DNA of 64,000 nucleotides from NCBI GenBank assembly GCA_964519665.1, contig CAZFIV010000001.1, forward strand, positions 1-64,000, in the 5' to 3' direction. Below the pieces are notes generated by a model. It did not search any database, had not been told where the DNA came from, and saw only the letters and a program-made list of their open reading frames with translations. The first letter of the stretch is position 1, and each line of letters begins with the position of its first letter. The position numbers and the translations under genes were made by a program. The stretch comes from JANQQN01 sp964519665. GTDB lineage: Bacteria; Myxococcota; Kuafuiibacteriia; Kuafuiibacteriales; Kuafuiibacteriaceae. Positions 25,783 through 34,200 of the stretch are shown here, piece after piece.

Positions 25783-26385
25783 CTAGGCTCGAAGAATACC
25801 GCCGACCAAATTGTAGACCGCCGTCCGGTGAGGCATCGGGCGGCCGTCGGTTGTGTCGTTTACCCGAGCCTCAGTAAGGCCATGCTTAAGCTGAGCCGTC
25901 CAATCATCGGGGATATCGTAATCGGCTCGGCTCGCAACGCCGGGGTTGGCGGCGGAAAAACCTGGAGTATTGAAGGTGATCATTCGGCCACCGCCCAGCG
26001 ACGAGTACTTCTTCATCCATCGCGGGCGATACTGTTCGGTTGCCGACGCAGGGACCCACCGAGCGGCGGCCACGTTGGCATCGTGATAGGACGCCGGAGA
26101 CGTGCCGTTGAACAGAGTCTTGCTGCTCGCACTTTCGCCGCCAACCGTCGGAAAGAGCCCAGTTCGCGTGCCCTGGATCGTCTTCGCGAGCTGGGTATGC
26201 CCGTTCTTTCCTTGCCCTTGACCCCGGCCGTCTTGCTGACCCTCTTCGCGATAGATGGGTGGGAGACTGGCGCGGATATCGACGCCGGTGCCGTCACCTT
26301 CGGGTCGCCCGGTCTTGTTCGGTGCGTCGGCGCGGCTACGGTCGACGCTCGGCCAAAATACCGGAAGCTTAGGGGTCGTCGCCAT
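25783..26385 (-). CDS. Unknown protein, 200 aa
   Basis: The family is not recognised. The protein begins MATTPKLPVFWPSVDRSRAD and has a Gly/Gln-rich stretch (EEGQQDGRGQGQGKNGH). It then runs into a more ordered C-terminal part (PRWMKKYSSLGGGRMITFNTPGF...YDIPDDWTAQLKHGL). No signal peptide, TM segment or metal motif is evident. The frame is open to 26553, but the added part is unlike protein, so the ATG at 26385 was chosen. It is convergent with the PilZ gene. Confidence 0.55.
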   Translation of the reverse strand: MATTPKLPVFWPSVDRSRADAPNKTGRPEGDGTGVDIRASLPPIYREEGQQDGRGQGQGKNGHTQLAKTIQGTRTGLFPTVGGESASSKTLFNGTSPASYHDANVAAARWVPASATEQYRPRWMKKYSSLGGGRMITFNTPGFSAANPGVASRADYDIPDDWTAQLKHGLTEARVNDTTDGRPMPHRTAVYNLVGGILRA

Positions 26386-26603
26386 GTCGACGCCTATTAT
26401 CGCCGACGTCCTGAACCGGTTGCCGAAAAAAGCCGGCTTTCTCGATCGCGAACCGTGCGTGGAATGTGAGAAAAGTAGGACAAACACAGAAGAATCGGAA
26501 GCGGCATCGCCTTGACAGTCGGCCGCTCGCGCCTTCAAGGTGCCAGCCGGCAAATCGGCCTGGGGCTATGCGAAGAGTCCTGGCCACCCCAAAAAGGAGC
26601 GTT

Positions 26604-26822
26604 ATGCCGAAAGACGATGCCATCGAGTGCGAGGGAATCATCAAGGAAGTCCTGCCCAACGGGATGTTCCGGGTCGAGATTGCGCCAGGTCAGAATGTTC
26701 TAGCGTACGTGTCGGGCAAAATGCGGAAGTTTTTCATCCGTATCGTGCTTGGCGACAAGGTCACCGTAGCCCTATCGCCCTACGATCTCACCAAAGGTCG
26801 AATCGTCTATCGGGCTCGTTGA
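26604..26822 (+). CDS. infA: Translation initiation factor IF-1
   Basis: This 72-residue OB-fold factor occupies the A site of the 30S subunit at initiation. The sequence MPKDDAIECEGIIKEVLPNG to YDLTKGRIVYRAR matches IF-1 throughout. AAGGAG precedes the ATG by 6 bases. The open frame extends upstream, but this start is unambiguous. Its stop is 2 bp from the stop of convergent rsmA. Confidence 0.96.
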   Translation: MPKDDAIECEGIIKEVLPNGMFRVEIAPGQNVLAYVSGKMRKFFIRIVLGDKVTVALSPYDLTKGRIVYRAR

Positions 26823-26824
26823 GC

Positions 26825-27688
26825 TCATTCGCCTTCGGCCGCCCTCGACGCCGAAGGCTGTACGCCGTGTAGCAGCTCCGCCAGTCGCGCGAAGTCCGCG
26901 AGCGACAACCTTTCCGCCCGCTGCTCCAAATCGAATCCACCTCGAACGCAGGCCTGGACGCCGAGGTCCCCGAAACCACTCCGGAGTGCATTCCGGAGCA
27001 TCTTTCGGCGTTGGCCAAACGCGGTTTTGACCACGCGCTCGAAGTGTTGAGGGTCGGGCACCGGGACCGCCGGCTCGGACCGCCAAGTCCATGAGATGAC
27101 CGCCGATTGCACCTTAGGGGGTGGCCAAAAGCAGCCGGGCTGCACCAAACGTCCCCGCGATGCAGTCGCGTACATCTGTAGGAGTACCGAAAGGCGTCCG
27201 TAGACCTTACTGCCGGGAGCGGCGAGCAGTCGATCAACGACCTCTCGCTGCATCAGCAACGTAACCGGTCCCAGCCGATGTCGCTGCTCAACGAGCCGCA
27301 CCAACAGCGGCGATGAAATGTTGTACGGAATGTTGCCCACCACGGCAGGCCTGTGTGACAGCGGCAACAGGTCGGCGAGCTCGCCGACCAGAGCATCGCC
27401 CTGTACGATCTCAACTTGCTCTAGCGCTGCCAGCTCGTCGCGGAGCATATCTACCAGCGTCGCATCCTTCTCGATGGCGACGACCGGGAGGCCGGAGCGG
27501 CCCAGCCGCCGGGTCAGGGTCCCGGGGCCTGGGCCGATCTCGATCAGCCCAGAACCGGGGGCTATAAGCGCGGTGTTTGCGATGTCATCGAGCACCGGAT
27601 CGCTGATCAAGAAGTTCTGGCCGAATCGTTTCTTTGCTCTCAGCTGATAGCGCGCGACCAGGTCACGCACTTGGCTCGATGCGCTCAT
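26825..27688 (-). CDS. rsmA: 16S rRNA dimethyladenosine transferase RsmA/KsgA
   Basis: This enzyme dimethylates two adjacent adenosines near the 3' end of 16S rRNA. The 287-residue protein has KKRFGQNFLISDPVL, SAM loop IEIGPGPGTLTRRL, motif IV VVGNIPYNISSPLL, and the C-terminal FGQRRKMLRNAL. Its ATG overlaps the tsaD stop as ATGA. The frame is open far upstream inside tsaD but is not homologous there. It is convergent with infA. Confidence 0.95.
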   Translation of the reverse strand: MSASSQVRDLVARYQLRAKKRFGQNFLISDPVLDDIANTALIAPGSGLIEIGPGPGTLTRRLGRSGLPVVAIEKDATLVDMLRDELAALEQVEIVQGDALVGELADLLPLSHRPAVVGNIPYNISSPLLVRLVEQRHRLGPVTLLMQREVVDRLLAAPGSKVYGRLSVLLQMYATASRGRLVQPGCFWPPPKVQSAVISWTWRSEPAVPVPDPQHFERVVKTAFGQRRKMLRNALRSGFGDLGVQACVRGGFDLEQRAERLSLADFARLAELLHGVQPSASRAAEGE

Positions 27689-28710
27689 CGCCGCGCTCGG
27701 CGCTCGAACAGCGGCCACCGTGCCCGGGCGACGAGGTCGAGGTCGCTTCGCTCGCCTCTCAACAGGCGAGTAAGGCCTGCGCGCGCGATCATGGCGGCGT
27801 TGTCGGTGCAGAAGCGTCGGGAAGGCAGGTAGACCTTCACTCGCTCTCGCCGGCCGCGGTAGCTCGCGTCTGCGCGCAGGCGACTGTTGGCGGCCACCCC
27901 ACCCGCGAGGACCAGCTTGTTCGTTCCGCTCCGCTTGGCGGCGCGAAACGCTTTCCTGAGGAGGTTTTCCGAGATCGCACGCTGAAAAGCAGCGCAGAAG
28001 TCGCCGAGACCATCCCCTCGGGCCACCTCGGGCATTTCCTGGAGCATTCGGGCGACCGCGGTCTTGAGCCCGGAGAAGGAGAAATCCAGATTGTCCTTGC
28101 CGGCCATCATGGTGGGGAAGCAAAAGTCGCCGCCTCCGTGCCCCTGGGCTCGGCGGTCGATTTCGGCTCCCCCAGGATAGCCTAGCCCGAGCAGCTTCGC
28201 TGTCTTGTCAAACGCTTCGCCCGCGGCATCGTCGCGCGTGGCGCCAAGATGCTCGTATTGGCCCCAGTCGTTAACGAACACGAGGTTCGTATGGCCCCCC
28301 GAAACAAGCAGAGAGACGAAGGGCGGACTCGGGGCGGACTCTTCGAGCAGCGCGGCGGCGATATGGCCCTCGAGATGGTGTACTCCGATCATGGGCTTAT
28401 CGAGGGCCAGAGCGAGGCCCTTCGCGAACTCAACTCCGCACAGAAGCGACCCGATGAGACCAGGGCCAGCGGTCACCGCAATTGCGTCGATGGTCGACAA
28501 CTCGACGCCCGCTCTTGACAGCGTCTCATTGAGGACTGGATGGAGTTGCCGAACGTGGTCGCGCGAGGCCACTTCAGGAACGACGCCGCCGAACAGGCGA
28601 TGCACATCGACCTGCGAATGAACGACGTTCGCCAACAGAGTGCGCCCGTCGTGGTCGAGAATCGCGCCCGCGAGCTCGTCACACGATGATTCAATGCCCA
28701 GAACACGCAT
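27685..28710 (-). CDS. tsaD: tRNA N6-adenosine threonylcarbamoyltransferase TsaD
   Basis: TsaD transfers the threonylcarbamoyl group to A37 of ANN-reading tRNAs. The 341-residue protein shows GIESSCDELAGAIL, the metal-binding HLEGH (HxxxH), the ATP segment LLVSGGHTNLVF, GYPGGAEIDRRA and VLAGGVAANSRLR. The ATG at 28710 starts two residues before the conserved core, while the longer start at 28743 is unlikely. It is translationally coupled to rsmA. Confidence 0.95.
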   Translation of the reverse strand: MRVLGIESSCDELAGAILDHDGRTLLANVVHSQVDVHRLFGGVVPEVASRDHVRQLHPVLNETLSRAGVELSTIDAIAVTAGPGLIGSLLCGVEFAKGLALALDKPMIGVHHLEGHIAAALLEESAPSPPFVSLLVSGGHTNLVFVNDWGQYEHLGATRDDAAGEAFDKTAKLLGLGYPGGAEIDRRAQGHGGGDFCFPTMMAGKDNLDFSFSGLKTAVARMLQEMPEVARGDGLGDFCAAFQRAISENLLRKAFRAAKRSGTNKLVLAGGVAANSRLRADASYRGRRERVKVYLPSRRFCTDNAAMIARAGLTRLLRGERSDLDLVARARWPLFERRARR

Positions 28711-29169
28711 GTCGGTTGGCCTACTCCCTCGTCGCCAAGACACGCCGTCCTACGGGCGATGCGCCGTGACCGCGTTGACCAGGGCCGGGTGCTGGTGCGA
28801 TGCCATCGCTCGTCGCGAGAAGGCGAGCGGGACCATGCAAATCCAGCTCGCACCCCAACGACATTCGCTTCAATGTGAGCGTCGGACATCCAAGGTCACT
28901 GCTGCCGACCCTGCCGACCCTGCCGATCCTGCCGACCCTGCCGACGGCCGAAGTTGGGTCGACCTCGAGAACCCTGAGGCTTCGGGTGTCAGAATCGACC
29001 AATGAAACTCGTGTGCCTGGACCCATATGCTCACTCGCCCTGCTCAAGTCTTGGTTTATTCGCGAGCGCCGAGGTCCGGCGAGCACGATGAATGATGGAC
29101 GTCCCTCAAAACCTCGGTCAAGCCGACCAGCAGCTCGGCGACGGTTGACCAAGCGACCGGCCGCTCGTA
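28711..29169. other. 459-bp spacer between tsaD and the FHA activator
   Basis: No convincing coding frame is seen. It should contain the divergent promoters of tsaD (minus) and the activator gene (plus), but no clear -35/-10 or sigma54 motif was seen. It contains the 9-bp tandem repeat at 28902-28946. Confidence 0.5.
28902..28946. repeat. 9-bp tandem repeat, five copies
   Basis: Five head-to-tail copies of CTGCCGACC. Copies 1, 2 and 4 are identical, while copies 3 and 5 have one change each. The length is a multiple of three in a non-coding spacer. Copy number may vary by slippage. Confidence 0.85.
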
Positions 29170-30564
29170 TTGACCAAGGACCTCGTGGGCCGCGACGACG
29201 GAACGCATGTGACCGATATCCTACCGGCCAGCGGTTCGGTCACTCGCCTCAATCCGACCTCCGCTCGGTTGTTTGTGCCGACCGGCCCCGACAAGGGTCG
29301 AGCCGCGAGCGTCGGCAGTCGTCCGGTCTTGGTGGGTGCTGACCCGAGCTGTCAACTCGTATTGGCCGACCGCTCCGTGTCCCGCAAGCACGCGGAGGTT
29401 CGCCGAGAACGCGAGTTCGTCATCGTTCGGGATCTGGGTTCGACGAACGGGACCTTTTACCGAGACGCACGGGTCGTCGAGGTCAGCGTTCCGCTCGGGG
29501 AAGAGATCGCGTTCGGAAAAACGAAAGTCCGAATCATGCCCGAGGAGGAGGCGGTCGAAGCCCGGCCTCACATCGCCGACCGGCTGGGGCCCCTCGTCGG
29601 TGCCGACCTGCGAATGCGAGAGATCTTTACCCTCATCGAAGACATCGGAGACTCGGATGTCACCGTGGTCGTCGAAGGTGAGACCGGCACCGGCAAGGAG
29701 CTGGTCGCGAAAGCGATCCACGAGTACTCGACCCGCAAAGCCGGCCCCTGGGTCGTCTTCGACTGCGCCAATCAGCCTAAAGACCTCATCGAGAGCGCCC
29801 TGTTCGGACACGTCAAGGGGGCCTTTACCGGGGCCACCGCGCCGAGGGCGGGCGCATTTCAGCGGGCTCACGGAGGAACGATCTTCCTGGACGAGCTTGG
29901 CGAATTCGGGCTCGAGCTTCAGCCCAAACTCCTTCGGGTCCTAGAGGCCCGGGAGATACAGAAGGTCGGCGGTGATGGCTATGAGCCCGTCGATGTGCGA
30001 ATCGTGGCCGCAACGAACCGTAACCTTCGCCAGGAGGTCCGGTCGGGCCGTTTTCGTGAAGATCTTTACTACCGCCTCGCCGTCGTCAAAGTGCAACTAC
30101 CCCCGCTTCGAGACCGAACGGCCGATGTTCCACTGCTCGTCGAGCACTTTCTCCGCCTTAACGGCGCTCCCTGCACCATCGACTCCGCGTCCTACGGAAG
30201 GCTGATGACCTACGAGTGGCCGGGTAACGTGAGGGAGCTCAAGAACGTCGTCGACCGGGCGGCGGCTCTGAACCGGGGCAAGGCGAACGTCGATCTCTCT
30301 CGTTACGTGCACCTCGACGATCCGGCGCCTCGGAGCGCGGTCCCCTCGGTGGCCCGAGAAGGCGATCCATCGCTTTCGTTCAAAGAGGCTAAGGGGCGGG
30401 TCATATCCGACTTCGAGAGTCGGTACATCGAACGTCTGCTCCGCCAGCACAGCAACAACATCTCGGTCGCGGCCCGAGAGGCCGGCATCGACCGAAAGCA
30501 CTTCAAGGACCTGATGCGGAAGTACGGGATCGAGGCTCGACCGGGGGAAGAGGACGGTGGATGA
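29170..30564 (+). CDS. FHA-domain sigma54-dependent transcriptional activator
   Basis: This 464-residue enhancer-binding protein has an FHA domain in place of a receiver. FHA (about 35-120) shows SVSRKHAEVRRE and DLGSTNGTF. The AAA+ domain has Walker A GETGTGKELVA, the sigma54-contacting GAFTGA loop, and GGTIFLDELGE. A C-terminal Fis-type HTH follows (NNISVAAREAGIDRKHFKDLMRKYGI). Such activators usually respond to phosphothreonine made by Ser/Thr kinases. The start is TTG 29170, but GTG at 29185 preceded by AAGGA is an alternative. No sigma54 promoter was found next to it. Confidence 0.9.
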   Translation: MTKDLVGRDDGTHVTDILPASGSVTRLNPTSARLFVPTGPDKGRAASVGSRPVLVGADPSCQLVLADRSVSRKHAEVRREREFVIVRDLGSTNGTFYRDARVVEVSVPLGEEIAFGKTKVRIMPEEEAVEARPHIADRLGPLVGADLRMREIFTLIEDIGDSDVTVVVEGETGTGKELVAKAIHEYSTRKAGPWVVFDCANQPKDLIESALFGHVKGAFTGATAPRAGAFQRAHGGTIFLDELGEFGLELQPKLLRVLEAREIQKVGGDGYEPVDVRIVAATNRNLRQEVRSGRFREDLYYRLAVVKVQLPPLRDRTADVPLLVEHFLRLNGAPCTIDSASYGRLMTYEWPGNVRELKNVVDRAAALNRGKANVDLSRYVHLDDPAPRSAVPSVAREGDPSLSFKEAKGRVISDFESRYIERLLRQHSNNISVAAREAGIDRKHFKDLMRKYGIEARPGEEDGG

Positions 30565-30588
30565 CCCGGCTCGCTAAGAAGCGGCCGG

Positions 30589-30834
30589 TCACCGAATCGA
30601 GAAACCGTCGCTGTTGATCTCGACGCGGGCCACCTGGGGGTGATTCGCCGCTTCCTGCGCCCGTCGGTGGACCTCGCGCTCGTCGACTCGAGCCAAAAGC
30701 ATGACTTGGTCTTCGTGATCGGTGCCCATTTTGCGTCGGACGGTTCCGCGGAGGCCGGCCACGATCGATCGCGCGGTCGATTCGCTGACGCCCCGGGTAA
30801 ATTCAATGATCAGTTCGGCGGTATCACTCGGCAT
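30589..30834 (-). CDS. Small unknown protein, 81 aa
   Basis: The family is not recognised. The sequence MPSDTAELIIEFTRGVSEST to ARVEINSDGFSIR looks like a compact alpha/beta domain. Its start overlaps the stop of the GGCT-like gene by 11 bp in another frame, so the two are translationally coupled. The frame is open to 30882, but the ATG at 30834 is better placed. It is convergent with the FHA activator. Confidence 0.6.
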   Translation of the reverse strand: MPSDTAELIIEFTRGVSESTARSIVAGLRGTVRRKMGTDHEDQVMLLARVDEREVHRRAQEAANHPQVARVEINSDGFSIR

Positions 30835-31285
30835 CCATGACCTCGTAACGGTTGAGTGCCTCAATGAACCCCGGGTCGGCACCGTTCTCTTCCATTCCGG
30901 TCTTGGTCAGTTCGATCAGCTCCCGGCGCGCTTTGAGACCATCTTTGGTTCGCCGGGCGACCCAAGTGACGGCCTTTCGGGTGACCGGCGGGTCGCCGAT
31001 GGCGACCGGGACGGTTTTCTGCTCGTAGCCGCCGAAGAATCCGTCGAGCATATCGAGCTGCTTGTTGTTGAGCTCGAACACGAGGCCGAAGACCGACTCG
31101 CCCGAAGCCTCCTGGATGTTGGGCAAGCCCTCTTTCCGGTTCTTCATGTTGGGCTTGTCGAAAACCAGCCGCATATCTCGCAGGACGGCCGACCCGATGA
31201 CATCGGTGGGACCGATGCGGTCGTACATGCGACCCTGGACGGTCGCCGGTCCATATGTAAACACCAGCGGCATGAGGCCCTTCAT
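30824..31285 (-). CDS. Gamma-glutamylcyclotransferase-like protein lacking the catalytic Glu
   Basis: The 153-residue protein fits the GGCT/AIG2-like fold: FTYGPATVQGRMYDR at the N-terminus, MRLVFDKPNMKNRKEGLPNIQEASGE in the middle, and GLVFELNNKQLDMLDGFFGGYEQKTVPV. Two hallmarks are altered. The YGSN-type loop reads YGPA, and the LDxxEG segment with the catalytic Glu reads LDGFFGG. It is therefore probably inactive as a cyclotransferase or does a different reaction. It is coupled to the 81-aa gene. Confidence 0.68.
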   Translation of the reverse strand: MKGLMPLVFTYGPATVQGRMYDRIGPTDVIGSAVLRDMRLVFDKPNMKNRKEGLPNIQEASGESVFGLVFELNNKQLDMLDGFFGGYEQKTVPVAIGDPPVTRKAVTWVARRTKDGLKARRELIELTKTGMEENGADPGFIEALNRYEVMDAE

Positions 31286-31381
31286 GCTGACACTGATGAG
31301 GGTCTCTGGCCAAGGACGGAATCACCGCTGACCGAGGTCGAGGCTATGATTTGTGAGGCTTGTGAATTATGACATCTCGGA

Positions 31382-32440
31382 ATGGACGTACGTGACGAAC
31401 CCCTGTTCCTGCGTGCATGCCGCGGTCAGCGCGTCGAGCGGACGCCGATCTGGGTGATGCGGCAGGCGGGTCGATACCTTCCGGAATACCGAGAAGTTCG
31501 GGCCAAGACCACGTTCCTCGGGCTGTGCAAGAGCCCCGAGCTGGCCGCAGAGGTCACCTTTCAGCCGATTCGCCGGTATGAATTGGACGCGGCCATTATC
31601 TTCAGTGACATCCTGATCCCGGTAGAAGCGATGGGCGTCCCGCTCGACTACGTCCCCGGCCCGGTTCTCGGGACCAAGATTCGGTCGGCGGAGGACGTCG
31701 ACGCGCTGAAGGTCCCGGACCCGATCCGCGACATGGGCTTCGTGCTCGACGCAATCCGAACGTTCGTGGCCGGCATGCCGAAGACGCCCTTGATCGGCTT
31801 TGCGGGCGCGCCTTTTACGTTGGCCGCGTACATGGTCGAGGGCGGTGGTTCGCGGCACTACGCCGATACGAAGCGTTTCTTCTACCAGCAACCCAAGGTC
31901 GCGCGGGCCCTGCTCAGCAAGTTGTCGAGCACGGTCGCAGATCACCTCGTCGCGCAGGCCGAAGCCGGCTGCCGGGCCCTTCAGCTCTTCGACTCGTGGG
32001 CAGGCTATCTGTCCCGCGACGACTATCTCGACTTCGCGTTGCCCTACACGCTCGACATCGTCGAGAGAGTGAAGGCTGCAGTGCCCGATGTGCCGATGAT
32101 CGTCTTTCCCAAAGGGGTCTCTTCCTGCTTTCCAGAGCTTTCCGCGATCGGGGCCGACGTATTGGGGGTCGACTGGACCCTTCCGCTCGACCAGGTCGGC
32201 CGGTACACCGAAGGCAAGGTCGTGCTTCAAGGCAACCTCGATCCGTGCGCGCTGTTCGGGCCCATAGAAAGCATCGAGCGCAACGTTCAGCGGATTCTGA
32301 ACGAGGCGCGCGACCTACGGGGTCACGTCTTCAACCTGGGGCATGGCATTTTGCCCCAGACCGATCCCGAACACATGGGAGCCCTCGTCGAGTCGGTGAA
32401 GCGTCTCGGGGTCCGGAGGGTACCGGAGGGGCTCAATTGA
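31382..32440 (+). CDS. hemE: Uroporphyrinogen decarboxylase
   Basis: HemE removes four carboxyl groups from uroporphyrinogen III to give coproporphyrinogen III. The 352-residue enzyme shows the N-terminal signature PIWVMRQAGRYLPEYRE, the conserved AAIIFSDILIPVEAMG, FAGAPFTLAAYMVEGGG, and the C-terminal FNLGHGILPQTDPE. It begins the hemE-hemY-yacG-glnS run. Its stop overlaps the TTG start of the next heme gene. Confidence 0.96.
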   Translation: MDVRDEPLFLRACRGQRVERTPIWVMRQAGRYLPEYREVRAKTTFLGLCKSPELAAEVTFQPIRRYELDAAIIFSDILIPVEAMGVPLDYVPGPVLGTKIRSAEDVDALKVPDPIRDMGFVLDAIRTFVAGMPKTPLIGFAGAPFTLAAYMVEGGGSRHYADTKRFFYQQPKVARALLSKLSSTVADHLVAQAEAGCRALQLFDSWAGYLSRDDYLDFALPYTLDIVERVKAAVPDVPMIVFPKGVSSCFPELSAIGADVLGVDWTLPLDQVGRYTEGKVVLQGNLDPCALFGPIESIERNVQRILNEARDLRGHVFNLGHGILPQTDPEHMGALVESVKRLGVRRVPEGLN

Positions 32441-33873
32441 CACGCCGCATCCTGATCGCTGGCGGGGGAATATCCGGGCTATCGACGGCCGAAGCGCTGT
32501 CGCGTCGCTCCGCGGAAGCCGGGATTCCGGTCGAAGTCGAAGTGCTCGAGGCCGCGGACGTGCCCGGCGGCAAAGTTCGTTCGTCGGTTGAACGAGGCTT
32601 CGTCCTCGAGACCGGCCCGCACGGTTTCCTCGACCGTGAGCCAAAGATGTTCGAGCTGATCGACCGACTGGGCCTGCGGGCCGAGCTCATTCCTGCCGAC
32701 ACTTCGTCGGCCCGGCGATTCATCGTGCGGGCCCAAAAGCTCCGGGAGTTGCCAGTCTCGCCTCTGAGTTTCATCTGGTCGGACATCTTGCCGTTCACCG
32801 CCAAGCTGAGGGTTCTCATGGAGCCTTTTGCTCGAGGTCGGCCCGAAGGCATCGATGAGTCGGTGTGGGGCTTCGCGGCTCGCCGGATCGGGGCCACTGC
32901 GGCGGACGTCTTGGTCGACGCCATGGTGACGGGCATCTACGGCGGCGATCCAAAGGCTCTCAGCCTCCGTTCGTCGTTTCCGCGCATGCACGAGCTCGAA
33001 TCCAAATACGGAGGTTTGGTGCGCGCTCAGCTGGCCATCGCTAGAGAACGTCGGCAGCAGCGCCAACTGGCCGCCCCGGCCCCGGTGGCAACCCCGACGC
33101 CCAAGCAAGCCCCGGGGGCCCCCACGGGCACGCTTCACTCGTTCAAGAAGGGCTTGGGAACTCTGACGACGGCGCTTGCCGACCGAACGACCGTTCGGTT
33201 GAGCCACCCCGTGCAGGCCCTCCGTCGAAGCAACGGCCGCTTCGAGGTCACGACACCACACGGTGTTCAGTCGGCCGATGCGGTGGTCGTGACCACGCCC
33301 TGCGCTCAAATGGCCGACCTCCTCGAGCCTTGGGGTGACGCGGCGACCGACGCCCTGCGAGAGGTGCCCTACGTCGCCTGCCATGTCGTCATTCACGGTT
33401 TCGCCGCTTCGGCGGTGCCCCACGGGAAGCTCGATGGGTTTGGCTTTCTTATTCCCGGCGGCGAAGGTCGAGATGTGCTCGGGTCGATCTGGGCATCTTC
33501 GGTCTTTCCGGATCATGTGCCCGGCGGAACCGTCATGTTTCGAACCATGCTGGGTGGAGCGAGACGACCCGACTTGGCCGACGCATCCGAGGAAGAGCTT
33601 CTTTCGCTTGCGCGCAGTGAACTCACGGCCTTCTGTGGCCTCGATCCCAAGGCCGAGCCGATCGTGCAGCGGGTCATCCGGTGGCAGAGCGCCATTCCGC
33701 AGTACAACCAGGGCCACCAAGGCCTCGTCGACGCGGCCGACGGTCTTCAGAGTCGCTTCCCGGGCCTGTTCTTGTCGGGCAATGGCCTCCGGGGAGTGGC
33801 GATGTTGAACTGCGTCGCGGAGAGTGAGCGAGTCGCGGACACCGTGCTCAAGCACGTCGCCCGAAAGACGTGA
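32437..33873 (+). CDS. hemY: Protoporphyrinogen/coproporphyrinogen oxidase (HemY type)
   Basis: This FAD-dependent enzyme catalyses late heme oxidation. The 478-residue protein opens with the dinucleotide-binding ILIAGGGISGLSTAEALS, then EAADVPGGKVRS and ETGPHGFLDREP. It ends with PGLFLSGNGLRGVAMLNCVAE. An Ala/Pro-rich insert is at about 205-230. The TTG at 32437 overlaps the hemE stop and has GGAGGGG just upstream. From sequence alone I cannot decide between protoporphyrinogen and coproporphyrinogen as substrate. Confidence 0.88.
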   Translation: MTRRILIAGGGISGLSTAEALSRRSAEAGIPVEVEVLEAADVPGGKVRSSVERGFVLETGPHGFLDREPKMFELIDRLGLRAELIPADTSSARRFIVRAQKLRELPVSPLSFIWSDILPFTAKLRVLMEPFARGRPEGIDESVWGFAARRIGATAADVLVDAMVTGIYGGDPKALSLRSSFPRMHELESKYGGLVRAQLAIARERRQQRQLAAPAPVATPTPKQAPGAPTGTLHSFKKGLGTLTTALADRTTVRLSHPVQALRRSNGRFEVTTPHGVQSADAVVVTTPCAQMADLLEPWGDAATDALREVPYVACHVVIHGFAASAVPHGKLDGFGFLIPGGEGRDVLGSIWASSVFPDHVPGGTVMFRTMLGGARRPDLADASEEELLSLARSELTAFCGLDPKAEPIVQRVIRWQSAIPQYNQGHQGLVDAADGLQSRFPGLFLSGNGLRGVAMLNCVAESERVADTVLKHVARKT

Positions 33874-34004
33874 TCGGTCGGGAGTCAACTCGAACCCCGG
33901 CCCCCGTCGCCTGAGGGCGGCCGATCTCCAGCCGCTGGAGCGAGGTGAGCCTAGGCGTGTTTTTCGACATGCCGCAACGAGTCAAATACGGTACTCTGCT
34001 CTTT

Positions 34005-34199
34005 ATGCGCTGCCCAATCTGCAAATCGGCCGTGCCGGAAGCTGGACCGCACCGACCTTTCTGCTCGAGCCGGTGCAAACGTATCGATCTCGGCAACTGG
34101 CTGACGGGCGTGTATCGGATTTCCCGTCCCCTGAACGAGGACGAGGTCGAAGCCGTGCTCCGCGTCGATGGCGGGGAAAGTGGCGACGAGGTAAACTGA
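34005..34199 (+). CDS. yacG: DNA gyrase inhibitor YacG (zinc-binding)
   Basis: A 64-residue protein with the YacG zinc site: CPICKSAV and FCSSRCKRIDLGNWLTGVYRIS, four cysteines. In E. coli YacG binds GyrB and inhibits gyrase. ATG at 34005 immediately precedes the CPIC motif. Upstream in-frame starts at 33945 and 33969 would add a non-conserved segment. glnS begins 2 bp later. Confidence 0.85.
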   Translation: MRCPICKSAVPEAGPHRPFCSSRCKRIDLGNWLTGVYRISRPLNEDEVEAVLRVDGGESGDEVN

Positions 34200-34200
34200 A

